From assembly GCF_001854325.1 (NCBI RefSeq), contig NZ_CP017755.1, positions 2,542,001 to 2,606,000 of the forward strand: 64,000 nt of DNA. The letters run 5' to 3'. Shown here in pieces: positions 50,481-59,367 of the stretch. Below the pieces are notes generated by a model. The model worked only from the letters and a program-made list of their open reading frames with translations. It searched no databases and had not been told where the DNA came from. The position numbers and the translations under genes are program-made. The DNA is from Cupriavidus malaysiensis (GTDB lineage: Bacteria; Pseudomonadota; Gammaproteobacteria; Burkholderiales; Burkholderiaceae). The stretch's first letter is position 1. Each line of letters begins with the position of its first letter.

Positions 50481-51257
50481 TCAGTGCGTGGCATGGATCA
50501 GGTCGACGATTTCTTCGCGGTAGCGGATGAACTCCGGGTCGGACTTGACCGCGCGCGCGTCGCCGCACTCGATGTAGCGCCGCGCGAAGGGCAGCTCGTA
50601 GCTGTGCTCGATGCGGCCCGGCGACGGCGTCATCACGATCAGCCGGGTGGCGAGGAAGAGCGCCTCCTCCACGCTGTGCGTGATGAAGAAGACGATCTTC
50701 TGCTCGCGCGCCCACAGCCGCAGGATCAGCGCCTGGATCGATTCGCGCGTGAGCGCGTCGAGCGCGCCCAGCGGCTCGTCCATCAGCATCACCTCGGGGT
50801 CGTTGGCGAGCGCGCGGGCGATGCCCACGCGCTGCTGCATGCCGCCCGAGAGCTGGTAGACCGGCTTGTCGGCCACCTTCTCCAACCCGACCTGGGCCAG
50901 CTTCTCGCGCGCCACGCGCAGCCGTTCGGCGCGCCCCACGCCGCGCAGGCGCAGGCCGAGCGCAACGTTGTCGACCACGTTGAGCCAGGGCATCAAGGCG
51001 TGTTTCTGGAACACCACGCCGCGCTCGGCGCCAGGACCGTGCACGGGCTTGCCGTCGAGGCGGATCTCGCCCTCGGACGGCTGCATGAAACCGGCGATGC
51101 AGGACAGCAGCGTGGTCTTGCCGCAGCCCGAGGCGCCGAGGGCGACGACGAAGTCGCCGCGCTCCATTGTGAGGTTGACCTGCGAAAGGGCCAGCGTCTG
51201 GGCGCCACCGCGGCCGCCGTAGTTGACGCTGAGATTGTCGATTTCCAGCTTGGACAT
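50481..51257 (-). CDS. tauB: Sulfonate/taurine ABC transporter ATPase
   Basis: The 258-residue product is the ATP-binding subunit of the importer. It shows Walker [10 protein letters not shown] near residue 42, signature LSGGMQQR, Walker [17 protein letters not shown] and [16 protein letters not shown] with the switch histidine. It is most like the TauB/SsuB group. It follows the binding protein gene by about 110 bp and precedes the permease by ten, an ordinary A-B-C order. The start at [11 protein letters not shown] is the family start. Confidence 0.9.
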   Translation of the reverse strand: MSKLEIDNLSVNYGGRGGAQTLALSQVNLTMERGDFVVALGASGCGKTTLLSCIAGFMQPSEGEIRLDGKPVHGPGAERGVVFQKHALMPWLNVVDNVALGLRLRGVGRAERLRVAREKLAQVGLEKVADKPVYQLSGGMQQRVGIARALANDPEVMLMDEPLGALDALTRESIQALILRLWAREQKIVFFITHSVEEALFLATRLIVMTPSPGRIEHSYELPFARRYIECGDARAVKSDPEFIRYREEIVDLIHATH

Positions 51258-51367
51258 GACAGACTTCCTGAAGAGGCTCGAGGCCCCGCCCCGCCATGGT
51301 GCGGGGGCCTGCTGCATTCCCCGGCGCAGGGCACTGCGTGCCGCCGCCGGTGCCACGCGTGCCCGGC

Positions 51368-52366
51368 TTACTGCGCCGCGCGCCGCACCCACTCCGCATT
51401 GACGCCGGTGCTGTAGTCCGGCAGCACGTTCTGGATCGTGCCCTGCTCCTTCAGGAAGAGCGCCGCCGAGCGCAGCGCGCTGGCCGCGCCGCCGCCCAGC
51501 CAGCGCGCCGAGGCCTGTTCCTGCAGCGTGGGGAAGCTGTACAGCGCCATGCTGGCGGGCACCTCGTCCGCCTTGGCGCCGGTGATGCGCGCCACCGCCT
51601 TGACCATCGGCGAGTCGGCGTTCCATGCTGCCTTGTTGTTGCGGTAGTTGTCGTCGGCGGCGGCCAGCACGCGCACGAACTTGACCATGAAGTCGGGGTT
51701 GTCGTGTGCGAACTTCTTGTTGGCGATCATGCCGTCGAAGGTGGACTTGCCGGTCTGCGCGGCGATCTGCCCCGATGTCACCAGCACCTTGCCCGAGCGC
51801 TTGACCTTGGCCAGCACCGGGTCCCAGATGAAGGTGGCGTCGATGTCGCCGCGCTCCCACGCCGCGGCCACTTCGGGCGGCCGCATGTTCATGATCTTGA
51901 CGTCCTTGGGATTGACCTTGGCCTCCTCCAGCGCCACCAGCGTGTGGTAGTGCGTGGTGGAGACGAAGGGCACGCCCACGCGCTTGCCCTTGAGATCGGC
52001 CACGCCGTTGATCTGCGTGCCGTTGCGCGCCACCATCGCCTCGGCCGCGTTGATGTCGTCGAGGATCCAGAACAGTTCCACCTCCAGCCCCTGCGACAGT
52101 GCCGAGGCGATCGGCGAGGTGCCCGCCTCGCCGATGGCGATCTGGCCGGAAGCCATGGCGCGGATCACGTCGCCGCCGCCGGAGAACTGCCGGAACGAGA
52201 CCTTGTAGCCGGTCTGCTTCTCCACCTCCTTCATTTCCTGCGCATAGCGCCACGGCACCACCATGTCCTGGTAGGCGATGACGACTTCCTTGCCCTGCGC
52301 GTGGGCGGCCGGCGCCAGGACGGCTGCCAGTGCCACGCTTGCTGCGAGTTGCTTGATCCAATGCAT
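51368..52366 (-). CDS. tauA: Sulfonate/taurine ABC transporter substrate-binding protein
   Basis: The 332-residue periplasmic protein has a Sec signal ([23 protein letters not shown]) and the TauA fold: [43 protein letters not shown], and [18 protein letters not shown]. The AYQ and GEAGTSP segments are typical of taurine-binding proteins. It is the first gene of the importer operon and diverges from xsc across a 490-bp region with two palindromes. Taurine binding is likely but a related C2 sulfonate is possible. Confidence 0.88.
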   Translation of the reverse strand: MHWIKQLAASVALAAVLAPAAHAQGKEVVIAYQDMVVPWRYAQEMKEVEKQTGYKVSFRQFSGGGDVIRAMASGQIAIGEAGTSPIASALSQGLEVELFWILDDINAAEAMVARNGTQINGVADLKGKRVGVPFVSTTHYHTLVALEEAKVNPKDVKIMNMRPPEVAAAWERGDIDATFIWDPVLAKVKRSGKVLVTSGQIAAQTGKSTFDGMIANKKFAHDNPDFMVKFVRVLAAADDNYRNNKAAWNADSPMVKAVARITGAKADEVPASMALYSFPTLQEQASARWLGGGAASALRSAALFLKEQGTIQNVLPDYSTGVNAEWVRRAAQ

Positions 52367-52732
52367 GGTCGGACTCCTCGATGAATGAGACTGCGTTCAC
52401 GCCGCCCGCGGGGACGGCGCGGTGGACCGGTACCGGCGCGCCGCCCGCTTGCGGTGCGTGCAAGCGGGCTTGCTACGGTGCCTGTGCGAGGAGGAGAGGT
52501 TGATAAGCATGAGGCATGCCAGTGTCTCCTTTTGCCGGGGACGTCTCGGTGCGTCCTCTCGTTGTGCCGTCTGGCGCGCTGCCGGTGGCCCGGCGGCGCC
52601 GCGACATGCCGCTCTGCGCCGCATGTATGCGCCATGTTAGGGAGCCCGACCGGGCGGAGTTAGTGCCACCGGGGGCTTGTTATGGGTCCACCCGGCACGG
52701 TGTTCCGGTCACGCCCCATTTCTTATATTTTT

Positions 52733-52749
52733 CGATACGAATCGTACCG
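52733..52749. promoter_or_regulatory. Palindrome in the tau-xsc divergent region
   Basis: CGATACGA-A-TCGTACCG is a near-perfect inverted repeat with 8-bp arms (one mismatch), in an AT-rich patch 107 bp before the xsc start. The region 52367-52855 contains no gene, so this is a good candidate operator for the divergent sulfonate operons. Confidence 0.5.
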
Positions 52750-52813
52750 ATTTACCAATTTCCTGATTGACCCCGGACGACTTCCGTCCTACATTCGCCT
52801 CACAAACTCTTTC

Positions 52814-52830
52814 CGGAACATTTAGTTCCG
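52814..52830. promoter_or_regulatory. Operator-like palindrome directly upstream of xsc
   Basis: CGGAAC-ATTTA-GTTCCG is a perfect 17-bp inverted repeat (6-bp arms, 5-base spacer) ending 25 bases before the xsc ATG. Its GGAAC/GTTCC form recalls IclR-type sites, but no regulator gene is present in the window. Confidence 0.55.
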
Positions 52831-52855
52831 TTTTTTAACACATCGGAGACAAGCC

Positions 52856-54664
52856 ATGCCAGAGCAACGCACCACCGCAGCCACCGGCCCGCAAGCCATG
52901 ACGCCGTCCGAAGCCTTCGTCGAGACCATGGCGGCCAACGGCGTGACCGACATCTTCGGCATCATGGGTTCGGCCTTCATGGATGCCATGGACATCTTCG
53001 CGCCGGCTGGCATCCGCCTGGTGCCGGTGGTGCACGAGCAGGGCGCCGCGCACATGGCCGACGGCTACTCGCGCGTGTCCGGCCGCCACGGCGTGGTGAT
53101 CGGCCAGAACGGCCCCGGCATCAGCAACTGCGTCACCGCCATCGCGGCCGCCTACTGGGCGCACTCTCCGGTGGTGATCGTCACGCCGGAAGCCGGCACC
53201 ATGGGCATCGGCCTGGGCGGTTTCCAGGAAGCCAACCAGCTGCCGATGTTCCAGGAATTCACCAAGTACCAGGGCCACGTGACCAACCCGGCACGCATGG
53301 CCGAGTTCACCGCGCGCTGCTTCGACCGCGCCATGGACGAGATGGGCCCGACCCAGCTCAATATCCCGCGCGACTACTTCTACGGCCAGATCAAGGCCGA
53401 GATCCCGCAGCCGCGCCGGCTGGACCGCGGCCCCGGCGGCGAGCAGAGCCTGAACGAGGCGGCCGAGCTGCTGGCCCAGGCGAGGTTCCCGGTCATCATC
53501 TCCGGCGGCGGCGTGGTGATGGGCGATGCGGTGGCCGAATGCCAGGCGCTCGCCGAGCGCCTGGGCGCGCCGGTGGTCAACAGCTACCTGCACAACGATT
53601 CCTTCCCCGCCAGCCATCCGCTGTGGTGCGGCCCGCTGGGCTACCAGGGCTCCAAGGCAGCGATGAAGCTGATCGCGCGCGCCGACGTGGTGCTGGCGCT
53701 GGGCTCGCGCCTGGGACCGTTCGGCACCCTGCCGCAGCACGGCATGGACTACTGGCCCAAGGACGCCAAGATCATCCAGGTCGACGCCGACCACAAGATG
53801 CTCGGCCTGGTGAAGAAGATCTCGGTCGGTATCTGCGGCGACGCCAAGGCCGCCGCCGCGGCGCTGACCCAGCGCCTGGCCGGCCGCACGCTGGCCTGCG
53901 ACGCCACCCTCCGTCAGCGCGCCGACGAGATCGCCGCCGAGAAGGCCGCATGGGAAAAGGAACTGGACGAGTGGACGCACGAGCGCGACCCGTACAGCCT
54001 GGACATGATCGAAGAGCAGAAGCAGGAACGCACGCCGAACGGCGGCCACTACCTGCACCCGCGCCAGGTGCTGCGCGAACTGGAACGCGCCATGCCCGCC
54101 GACGTGATGGTCTCCACCGACATCGGCAACATCAACTCGGTGGCCAACAGCTACCTGCGCTTCGACAAGCCGCGCAGCTTCTTCGCGGCCATGAGCTGGG
54201 GCAACTGCGGCTACGCCTTCCCCACCATCATCGGCGCCAAGGTCGCCGCGCCGCATCGCCCGGCCATCTCGTACGCCGGCGACGGCGCCTGGGGCATGAG
54301 CCTGATGGAAACGCTGACCTGCGTGCGCCACAACATCCCGGTGACGGCCGTGGTATTCCACAACCGCCAGTGGGGCGCGGAGAAGAAGAACCAGGTGGAC
54401 TTCTACAACCGCCGCTTCGTCGCGGGCGAACTGGACAGCCCGTCCTTCGCCGGCATCGCGCGCGCCATGGGTGCGGAAGGCATCGTGGTAGACCGCCTGG
54501 AGGACGTCGGCCCGGCGCTCCAGCGCGCCATCGACCTGCAGATGAACCACGGCAAGACCACCATCGTGGAGATCATGTGCACGCGCGAACTGGGCGACCC
54601 GTTCCGCCGCGATGCGCTCTCCAGGCCGGTGCGCTTGCTGGACAAGTACAAGGACTTTGTCTGA
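52856..54664 (+). CDS. xsc: Sulfoacetaldehyde acetyltransferase
   Basis: The 602-residue TPP enzyme converts sulfoacetaldehyde plus phosphate to acetyl phosphate and sulfite, the desulfonation step of C2-sulfonate catabolism in the cytosol. The TPP-activating glutamate is Glu61 in VVHEQGAAHMADGYSR. The TPP/Mg motif is GDGAWGMSLMETLTCVRHNI through VFHNRQWG, and the stretch AYWAHSPVVIVTPEAGTMG and the C-terminus SRPVRLLDKYKDFV are characteristic of Xsc rather than acetolactate synthase. CGGAG before the ATG supports the start. The pta and tauE genes follow on the same strand, and the sulfonate importer diverges. The dehydrogenase or transaminase that forms sulfoacetaldehyde is not in the window. 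Confidence 0.96.
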   Translation: MPEQRTTAATGPQAMTPSEAFVETMAANGVTDIFGIMGSAFMDAMDIFAPAGIRLVPVVHEQGAAHMADGYSRVSGRHGVVIGQNGPGISNCVTAIAAAYWAHSPVVIVTPEAGTMGIGLGGFQEANQLPMFQEFTKYQGHVTNPARMAEFTARCFDRAMDEMGPTQLNIPRDYFYGQIKAEIPQPRRLDRGPGGEQSLNEAAELLAQARFPVIISGGGVVMGDAVAECQALAERLGAPVVNSYLHNDSFPASHPLWCGPLGYQGSKAAMKLIARADVVLALGSRLGPFGTLPQHGMDYWPKDAKIIQVDADHKMLGLVKKISVGICGDAKAAAAALTQRLAGRTLACDATLRQRADEIAAEKAAWEKELDEWTHERDPYSLDMIEEQKQERTPNGGHYLHPRQVLRELERAMPADVMVSTDIGNINSVANSYLRFDKPRSFFAAMSWGNCGYAFPTIIGAKVAAPHRPAISYAGDGAWGMSLMETLTCVRHNIPVTAVVFHNRQWGAEKKNQVDFYNRRFVAGELDSPSFAGIARAMGAEGIVVDRLEDVGPALQRAIDLQMNHGKTTIVEIMCTRELGDPFRRDALSRPVRLLDKYKDFV

Positions 54665-54702
54665 GGGCGGAGCAGGGGCCTTCGCACTGCCGATGTTCTG
54701 CT

Positions 54703-54728
54703 CCCCTCTCCCACTCGTGGGAGAGGGG
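54703..54728. repeat. REP-like hairpin between xsc and pta, element 1
   Basis: CCCCTCTCCCA and TGGGAGAGGGG form a perfect 11-bp stem with a CTCG loop, 40 bp after the xsc stop. Elements of this CCCCTCTCCC type occur as repetitive extragenic palindromes in many GC-rich proteobacteria. It may also weaken transcription into pta. Confidence 0.75.
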
Positions 54729-54799
54729 CCGGGGGTGAGGGTGGGCGCCGGCGCGAAGTGCATGCCGTCGTGCTGGCGCAGGCCTGCCCTCTCCCCCAA

Positions 54800-54825
54800 C
54801 CCCTCTCCCGCACGCGGGAGAGGGG
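54800..54825. repeat. REP-like hairpin between xsc and pta, element 2
   Basis: CCCCTCTCCCG and CGGGAGAGGGG form an 11-bp stem with a CACG loop. With its flank it is the inverted counterpart of element 1, so the two make a head-to-head REP pair about 70 bp apart. Confidence 0.75.
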
Positions 54826-54905
54826 AGCCCGGTTGTCGGCAAGGCCAGGGCTTTCGCGCTGCCGAGGCATCGCCCCTTTGAACACCGCACTATCGAGTCC
54901 ACACC

Positions 54906-55958
54906 ATGAAAGCGCTCCACCGCATCATCGACCATGCCCGCGCCCAGCCACGCCGCATCGTGCTGTGCGAGGCCGACGACGTCCGCGTGCTGCAGGCCGC
55001 GCAGCGCGCAGCGCGCGAGGGCATTGCGCGCATCCTGCTGGTGGGCCGGCCCGACGTCGCCTGCCGCACGGCGCTGCAGGCGGGCGTGCCGCTGGACGGC
55101 ATCGAGCTGGTCGATCCGGCCACCTCCCCGCTGGCTCCGGCGCTGGCGGCCGAACTGCATGCGCTGCGCGCCGCCAGGGGCATGACGGCGGAACAGGCGC
55201 AGGCGGCAGTCCTCGATCCGCTCTGCTTCGCCAACCTGATGGTCCGCGCCGGCCATGCCGACGGTTCGGTCGCCGGCGCGCTGCACACGACCGCCGACGT
55301 GGTGCGCACGGCGCTGCAGGTCATCGGCGCGGCACCCGGTTGCAGGCTGGTCTCCAGCTTTTTCCTGATGATGTTGTGCGAGCCCTTCCACGCCCTCAAG
55401 GGCGGCCTGATCTTCTCCGACTGCGGCCTGGTGGTCGACCCCGATGCGCAGGGGCTGTCGGAGATCGCCATGGCGGCCGCGGACAGCGCGGCCGGCCTGC
55501 TGATGGAGGAACCGCGCGTGGCCATGCTGTCCTTCTCCACCAGCGGCAGCGCGCGCCACGCGGCGGTGGACAAGGTGGTGGCGGCCACCGAGCGCGTGCG
55601 CGCGCTGCGGCCCGAGCTGGCCATCGATGGCGACGTGCAGCTCGACGCGGCCATCGTCGCCGAGATCGCGCAGCGCAAGGTGGCGCATTCGCGCGTGGGC
55701 GGACATGCCAACGTACTGGTCTTTCCCAGCCTGGAAGCCGGCAACATCGGCTACAAGCTGGCCGAGCGGCTGGGTGGGGCCAAGGCCATCGGCCCGCTGC
55801 TGCAGGGGCTGGCCAAGCCGGCCAACGATCTCTCGCGCGGCTGCAGCGCCGAGGACATCTTTCACGTGATCGCCGTCACCGTGGTACAGGCCCAGCGTGC
55901 CGATGCGGCACGCACGCCGGCGGCCGATGCCACGGCGACCGCGGCCCCGGCACCATGA
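54906..55958 (+). CDS. pta: Phosphate acetyltransferase
   Basis: The 350-residue single-domain Pta turns the acetyl phosphate made by Xsc into acetyl-CoA. Family marks are RIVLCEADDVRVLQAA at the N-terminus, PLCFANLMVRAGHADGSVAGALHTTADVVRTALQ, SSFFLMML, MLSFSTSGSA, and the closing NVLVFPSLEAGNIGYKLAERLGGA with GLAKPANDLSRGCS. It lacks the N-terminal regulatory domains of long Pta forms, as is usual for sulfonate clusters. A REP pair separates it from xsc. Its stop overlaps the tauE start (ATGA). The last 18 residues are an Ala/Thr-rich tail. Confidence 0.94.
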   Translation: MKALHRIIDHARAQPRRIVLCEADDVRVLQAAQRAAREGIARILLVGRPDVACRTALQAGVPLDGIELVDPATSPLAPALAAELHALRAARGMTAEQAQAAVLDPLCFANLMVRAGHADGSVAGALHTTADVVRTALQVIGAAPGCRLVSSFFLMMLCEPFHALKGGLIFSDCGLVVDPDAQGLSEIAMAAADSAAGLLMEEPRVAMLSFSTSGSARHAAVDKVVAATERVRALRPELAIDGDVQLDAAIVAEIAQRKVAHSRVGGHANVLVFPSLEAGNIGYKLAERLGGAKAIGPLLQGLAKPANDLSRGCSAEDIFHVIAVTVVQAQRADAARTPAADATATAAPAP

Positions 55959-56758
55959 GCGCCCTGCCCGCCGCCGGCGCGGCGGCGCTGTTCGCGGGGG
56001 CGCTGCCCATGCTGGCCGTGATGGCCGCCGCCGGCTACTTCCAGACGGTGACCGGCTTCGGCCTCGGCATGATCGTGATGGGCGCGGCCAGCGTGCTGCA
56101 GCTCGCCCCGGTGGCGACGCTGGCCGTGCTGGTCAGCCTGGTGACGCTGGCCAACAGCGCGGTCGCCCTGCCCGGCCGGATGCAGCGCATGGACTGGCCG
56201 GCGGTGCGCGCCGCCACGCTGGGCCTGCTGCCCTCGGTGGTGGCGGGCGCCCTGCTGCTCGATTACCTCGACCGGCGCGCGGCCGACCTGCTGCAACTGC
56301 TGCTGGGCGCGGTGATCCTGTACGGCGGCCTGGGCGCGGCCTGGCGGCCCGAACCGCTGCAGCGGCGTTCCAGCCAGCGCAGCTTCTTCCTGAGCGGGGT
56401 CTTCGGTGGCCTGCTCAGCGGCCTGTTCGGCGTCTCCGGACCGCCCCTGATCTTCCAGTTCTACCGGCAGCCGCTGCGGCTGGCGGAGATCCGCGGCGCG
56501 CTGATCCTGGTCTTCACCGTGAGTTCGACGATACGCACGCTGTTCAGCCTGAGCCAAGGGCGGCTCGATGCCGCGCTCTGGCTGCAGGCGGCACTGGCGG
56601 TGCCGGTGGTGGCGCTGGCCACCGCGGCGGCGCGGCGCTTTCCGCCACCGCTGTCGGCGGGCGCCACGCGCCGGCTGGCCTTCGGCGTGCTGGTGCTGAT
56701 CGGCGGCGGCCTGGCGGCGCCGGCGCTGCTGGCCTTGCTGCGCGGCGGCGCCGCCTGA
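55955..56758 (+). CDS. tauE: TauE/SafE-family sulfite exporter
   Basis: The 267-residue protein has about eight membrane helices with the TauE/SafE features AAGYFQTVTGFGLGMIVMG near residue 22 and SGVFGGLLSGLFGVSGPPLIFQFYR in the second half. In sulfonate clusters these proteins carry out the sulfite released by Xsc. The start overlaps the pta stop, so the two are co-translated, which strongly supports the role. Confidence 0.9.
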   Translation: MSALPAAGAAALFAGALPMLAVMAAAGYFQTVTGFGLGMIVMGAASVLQLAPVATLAVLVSLVTLANSAVALPGRMQRMDWPAVRAATLGLLPSVVAGALLLDYLDRRAADLLQLLLGAVILYGGLGAAWRPEPLQRRSSQRSFFLSGVFGGLLSGLFGVSGPPLIFQFYRQPLRLAEIRGALILVFTVSSTIRTLFSLSQGRLDAALWLQAALAVPVVALATAAARRFPPPLSAGATRRLAFGVLVLIGGGLAAPALLALLRGGAA

Positions 56759-57064
56759 CGCAGCGGCGCGACTGCGCCGACGGCTGCCAGCCCAGCCCCA
56801 GGCTCTTCTGCAGAGAGGTCAGGCCTCGCAGGGCGGCAACTGCGGCCGCCCTCGTTTCTCCACGCTCGCGGGCATCGCGCGTGCCGCGGTGCGCCGCCAT
56901 CCCCGCCCCGTACCATACCCGCCACCGCATTCCGGACCCCTGCCCAATTGGCGGGACGATTGGGTTAGCGCCCGCTCCCTCCCCCCTCGTACCCTTGCTG
57001 CGCCGGCGTATCGCCGCGCGGACAACCATAACGCCTGACACGGCGGAGGAACGAGGAGAAACGC
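56759..57064. other. Intergenic region upstream of the porin gene
   Basis: No gene is seen. An inverted repeat CCCAAT...ATTGGG (56943-56948 and 56959-56964, 10-base spacer) lies about 100 bp before the porin ATG and may be a regulator site. GAGGAG just before the ATG is the ribosome binding site. Confidence 0.45.
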
Positions 57065-58117
57065 ATGAAGAGAGCGGGAGCATGCCTGGTGGCAGCATTG
57101 GGCGCGGGAGCGGGTACGGCAAGCGCCCAGTCGGGCGTGACCCTCTACGGGGTCGCGGACGTCTACATGGAGTACGTCAAGTCCGGCGCCAACCATGCCA
57201 TGCGCATCGAGGATGGCGGGCTGTACCAATCCCGCTGGGGACTGCGCGGCAAGGAGGAACTCGCATCGGGACTCGCCGCGGTGTTCAACCTGGAAACGGG
57301 CCTGGCGCTGGACAGCGGCAACGTCCAGCAAGGCGGACGGCTGTTCGGCCGCCAGGCGTGGGTCGGCCTGAGCAGCACCACCTGGGGCGCGCTGACCCTG
57401 GGCCGGCAGAACACGCCGATCTACTACATCGAGGGGCAGGCGTCGGCCTTCGGCTTCTCACCGTATGGCCCGCTCGGGCGCCTGCAGAACAGCGGGCCGG
57501 CCGGCAGCAGCCTGACGGCGCGCGCCGATAATTCCATCCGCTACGAGACGCCCGAGATCGCCGGCCTGCAGGCCAGCGCGCTGTTCTCCTTCGGCGCCGA
57601 GCGCACCGGCCCGCCGCGCGACGCGGACTGGCTGAAGGCGGTGGGACTGACCTACTCGCGCGGCCCGCTGTGGCTTGGCCTGGCCTACGAGCGCACGTAC
57701 AGCATCGCCGCGGTCGCCAATGCCGACCGCGACGAACGCGCGATCGGCGCCACCTACGAACTGCCCTGGTTCAAGCTGTTCGTCAACGGGCGCCAGGCCA
57801 CGCGCTGGGTGCCGGGGCAGGCAACGCTCAAGGACCGCGGCTTCCACGTCGGCGCCACCATTCCGGCGGGCCCGGCCGGCCTGGTGCTGCTGGCCTACGG
57901 CATGCAGCGCTCGGTCGACACGCCGAACCGCGGCCAGCAGGCCTCGATCGGCTACCAGTACTCGCTGTCCAAGCGCACCACGCTCTACGCGAATGCCAGC
58001 AAGATCTGGAACAAGAACAAGGCCAACTATACGTTCTCCAATGTGCCGAACGAGGTCACGCCGGGCGGCGTTTCCAACCCGCAGGGCATCATGGCCGGGA
58101 TGCGGCACCTGTTCTGA
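57065..58117 (+). CDS. Gram-negative porin (OmpC/Omp32-like, betaproteobacterial type)
   Basis: The 350-residue product is a 16-stranded outer-membrane porin. It has a signal peptide (MKRAGACLVAALGAGAGTASA), the typical first strand SGVTLYGVADVYMEY, RWGLRGKEELASGLAAVFNLETG, RQAWVGLSSTTWGALTLGRQNTP, and the C-terminal strand ending in phenylalanine (GIMAGMRHLF) needed for Bam insertion. It allows passive entry of small, usually anionic solutes. It stands as a single gene after the sulfonate module and might serve sulfonate entry, though nothing proves this. A GGAGGCCG/CGGCCTCC hairpin follows the stop. Confidence 0.93.
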   Translation: MKRAGACLVAALGAGAGTASAQSGVTLYGVADVYMEYVKSGANHAMRIEDGGLYQSRWGLRGKEELASGLAAVFNLETGLALDSGNVQQGGRLFGRQAWVGLSSTTWGALTLGRQNTPIYYIEGQASAFGFSPYGPLGRLQNSGPAGSSLTARADNSIRYETPEIAGLQASALFSFGAERTGPPRDADWLKAVGLTYSRGPLWLGLAYERTYSIAAVANADRDERAIGATYELPWFKLFVNGRQATRWVPGQATLKDRGFHVGATIPAGPAGLVLLAYGMQRSVDTPNRGQQASIGYQYSLSKRTTLYANASKIWNKNKANYTFSNVPNEVTPGGVSNPQGIMAGMRHLF

Positions 58118-58130
58118 AGTACGGCGGCAA

Positions 58131-58150
58131 GGAGGCCGGATACGGCCTCC
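58131..58150. terminator. Hairpin after the porin gene
   Basis: GGAGGCCG and CGGCCTCC form an 8-bp perfect stem with a GATA loop, 13 bases after the porin stop and 41 bases from the convergent hydrolase stop. There is no clear U-run; it is probably a bidirectional terminator. Confidence 0.5.
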
Positions 58151-58191
58151 GGGCGGGCGCTCCGCGCGGCAGGCGGAGTGCCGCGCCGCGC

Positions 58192-59019
58192 TCAGCCGCG
58201 CGGACCTTCCCCCATGCCCGCGAGCGGGATGCCGCCGAGAAAGCGCTCGACCCGCGTGGCCAGGTCCACCGGCGTCTCGTCCATCGGATAGTGGCCCGCA
58301 TTGCCGATCGCTTCGATCGCCAGTTCGAGGAACAGCGCACCGTAGGTCTGCTTCATGACCTCGGCGGTCAGCGACGGGTCGTGCTCGCCGACCAGCAGCA
58401 GCGTCGGGATACGGGTGCCGGCGAGCTGGGCGGAATGATCCGTATCGGCCCAGGCCCTGAAATAGGCCGCGAAGGCCTCGGCGTCGGCGTGCCGCTCCGA
58501 CTCGCGGACCATCTTTTCCACCCAGTGCCGGCTCAGCCGATTGCCGGTCGAATAGTCGATGATGCCGAAGCGCGCCTCGGCATCTCCGGAGGCGCGCTCG
58601 AACAGGCTGCGCGAGGCTTCGTCGAACGGCACCGCGGTCGGCGGCACCGGCGTGACACCGACCATGGCGGCGACGCGCGCGGGGGCGAGCGCCGCCACCG
58701 CCTGCATGCCCTTGCCTCCCATCGAGTGCCCGAGCAGCGCGAAACGCTGCCATCCGAGCGCATCGGCGCAGGCCAGCACGTCGCGCGCGATCTCGCGCAT
58801 GGAGAACTCGCCCCGGACCGCCTTGCGGCTGCCGTAGCCCCGGTAATCGATAAAGGCGTAGGTGAAGCGCTCGCCGTCCAGCGCGTCGGTGAAGGCGCCC
58901 CAGCCCCGTGCATGGCCGAACCAGCCGTGCAGGGCGATGACATGCCTGGGACCGGTGCCGACCGTGAAGATTGCGGCGTCGATATCGCGGCTCATTGCGT
59001 CTCGCATTGCGTCTGCCAT
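58192..59019 (-). CDS. Alpha/beta hydrolase
   Basis: The 275-residue cytosolic product is an alpha/beta-hydrolase with HGWFGHARGWGAF (oxyanion region), YRGYGSRKAVRGEFSM, the nucleophile elbow LLGHSMGGKGMQ, acid-type aspartate in LVGEHDPSLT and a late histidine in IGNAGHYPMDETP. The exact substrate (ester, lactone or epoxide) is unknown. Three in-frame ATGs at 59019, 59007 and 58995 arise from 12-bp repeats; the first is chosen because GGGAG lies seven bases before it. It is convergent with the porin and divergent from the Bug protein gene. Confidence 0.85.
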   Translation of the reverse strand: MADAMRDAMSRDIDAAIFTVGTGPRHVIALHGWFGHARGWGAFTDALDGERFTYAFIDYRGYGSRKAVRGEFSMREIARDVLACADALGWQRFALLGHSMGGKGMQAVAALAPARVAAMVGVTPVPPTAVPFDEASRSLFERASGDAEARFGIIDYSTGNRLSRHWVEKMVRESERHADAEAFAAYFRAWADTDHSAQLAGTRIPTLLLVGEHDPSLTAEVMKQTYGALFLELAIEAIGNAGHYPMDETPVDLATRVERFLGGIPLAGMGEGPRG

Positions 59020-59028
59020 TGCGTCTCC
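58993..59028 (-). repeat. 12-bp repeat giving three start codons
   Basis: Three copies of a 12-bp unit (plus strand CATTGCGTCTNN) each contain an in-frame ATG on the minus strand at the start of the hydrolase gene, with a degenerate neighbour at the far end. Confidence 0.75.
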
Positions 59029-59290
59029 CGTTGTGATTGGATCGGACGGCCATCTTGCCGCACGCGCCGCGCGGCCGGCGTCCCGGCGGCGAGATTCCCG
59101 GACCATCGGGTAAGCGCCCGGCCCGTCCGGCGCCGCCGCGCAGAACGGTGGACGCTTGGGTAAACGCCTCGCCATTGCGGGAAGCGGGCCGCCGCCAGAT
59201 CCGTAGAGTAGCAGCCGGGATACGCACGGTTTTCCGGCGCGTCGCGGCCGTGCAACACGGCACATTTCGACAAGACACGACGCCGTGCGG

Positions 59291-59330
59291 CGCACCGCCA
59301 CGCACCACCACGCACCACCACGCACCGCCA
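59291..59330. repeat. Decamer repeat (CGCACCRCCA)x4 upstream of the Bug gene
   Basis: Four units of CGCACC(A/G)CCA plus one degenerate unit lie 38-77 bp before the Bug gene ATG, in the region divergent from the hydrolase. No other feature is evident in 59020-59367. Confidence 0.8.
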
Positions 59331-59367
59331 CGCATCATCGGCACCAGTCATGAGGAGACAAGATCCA

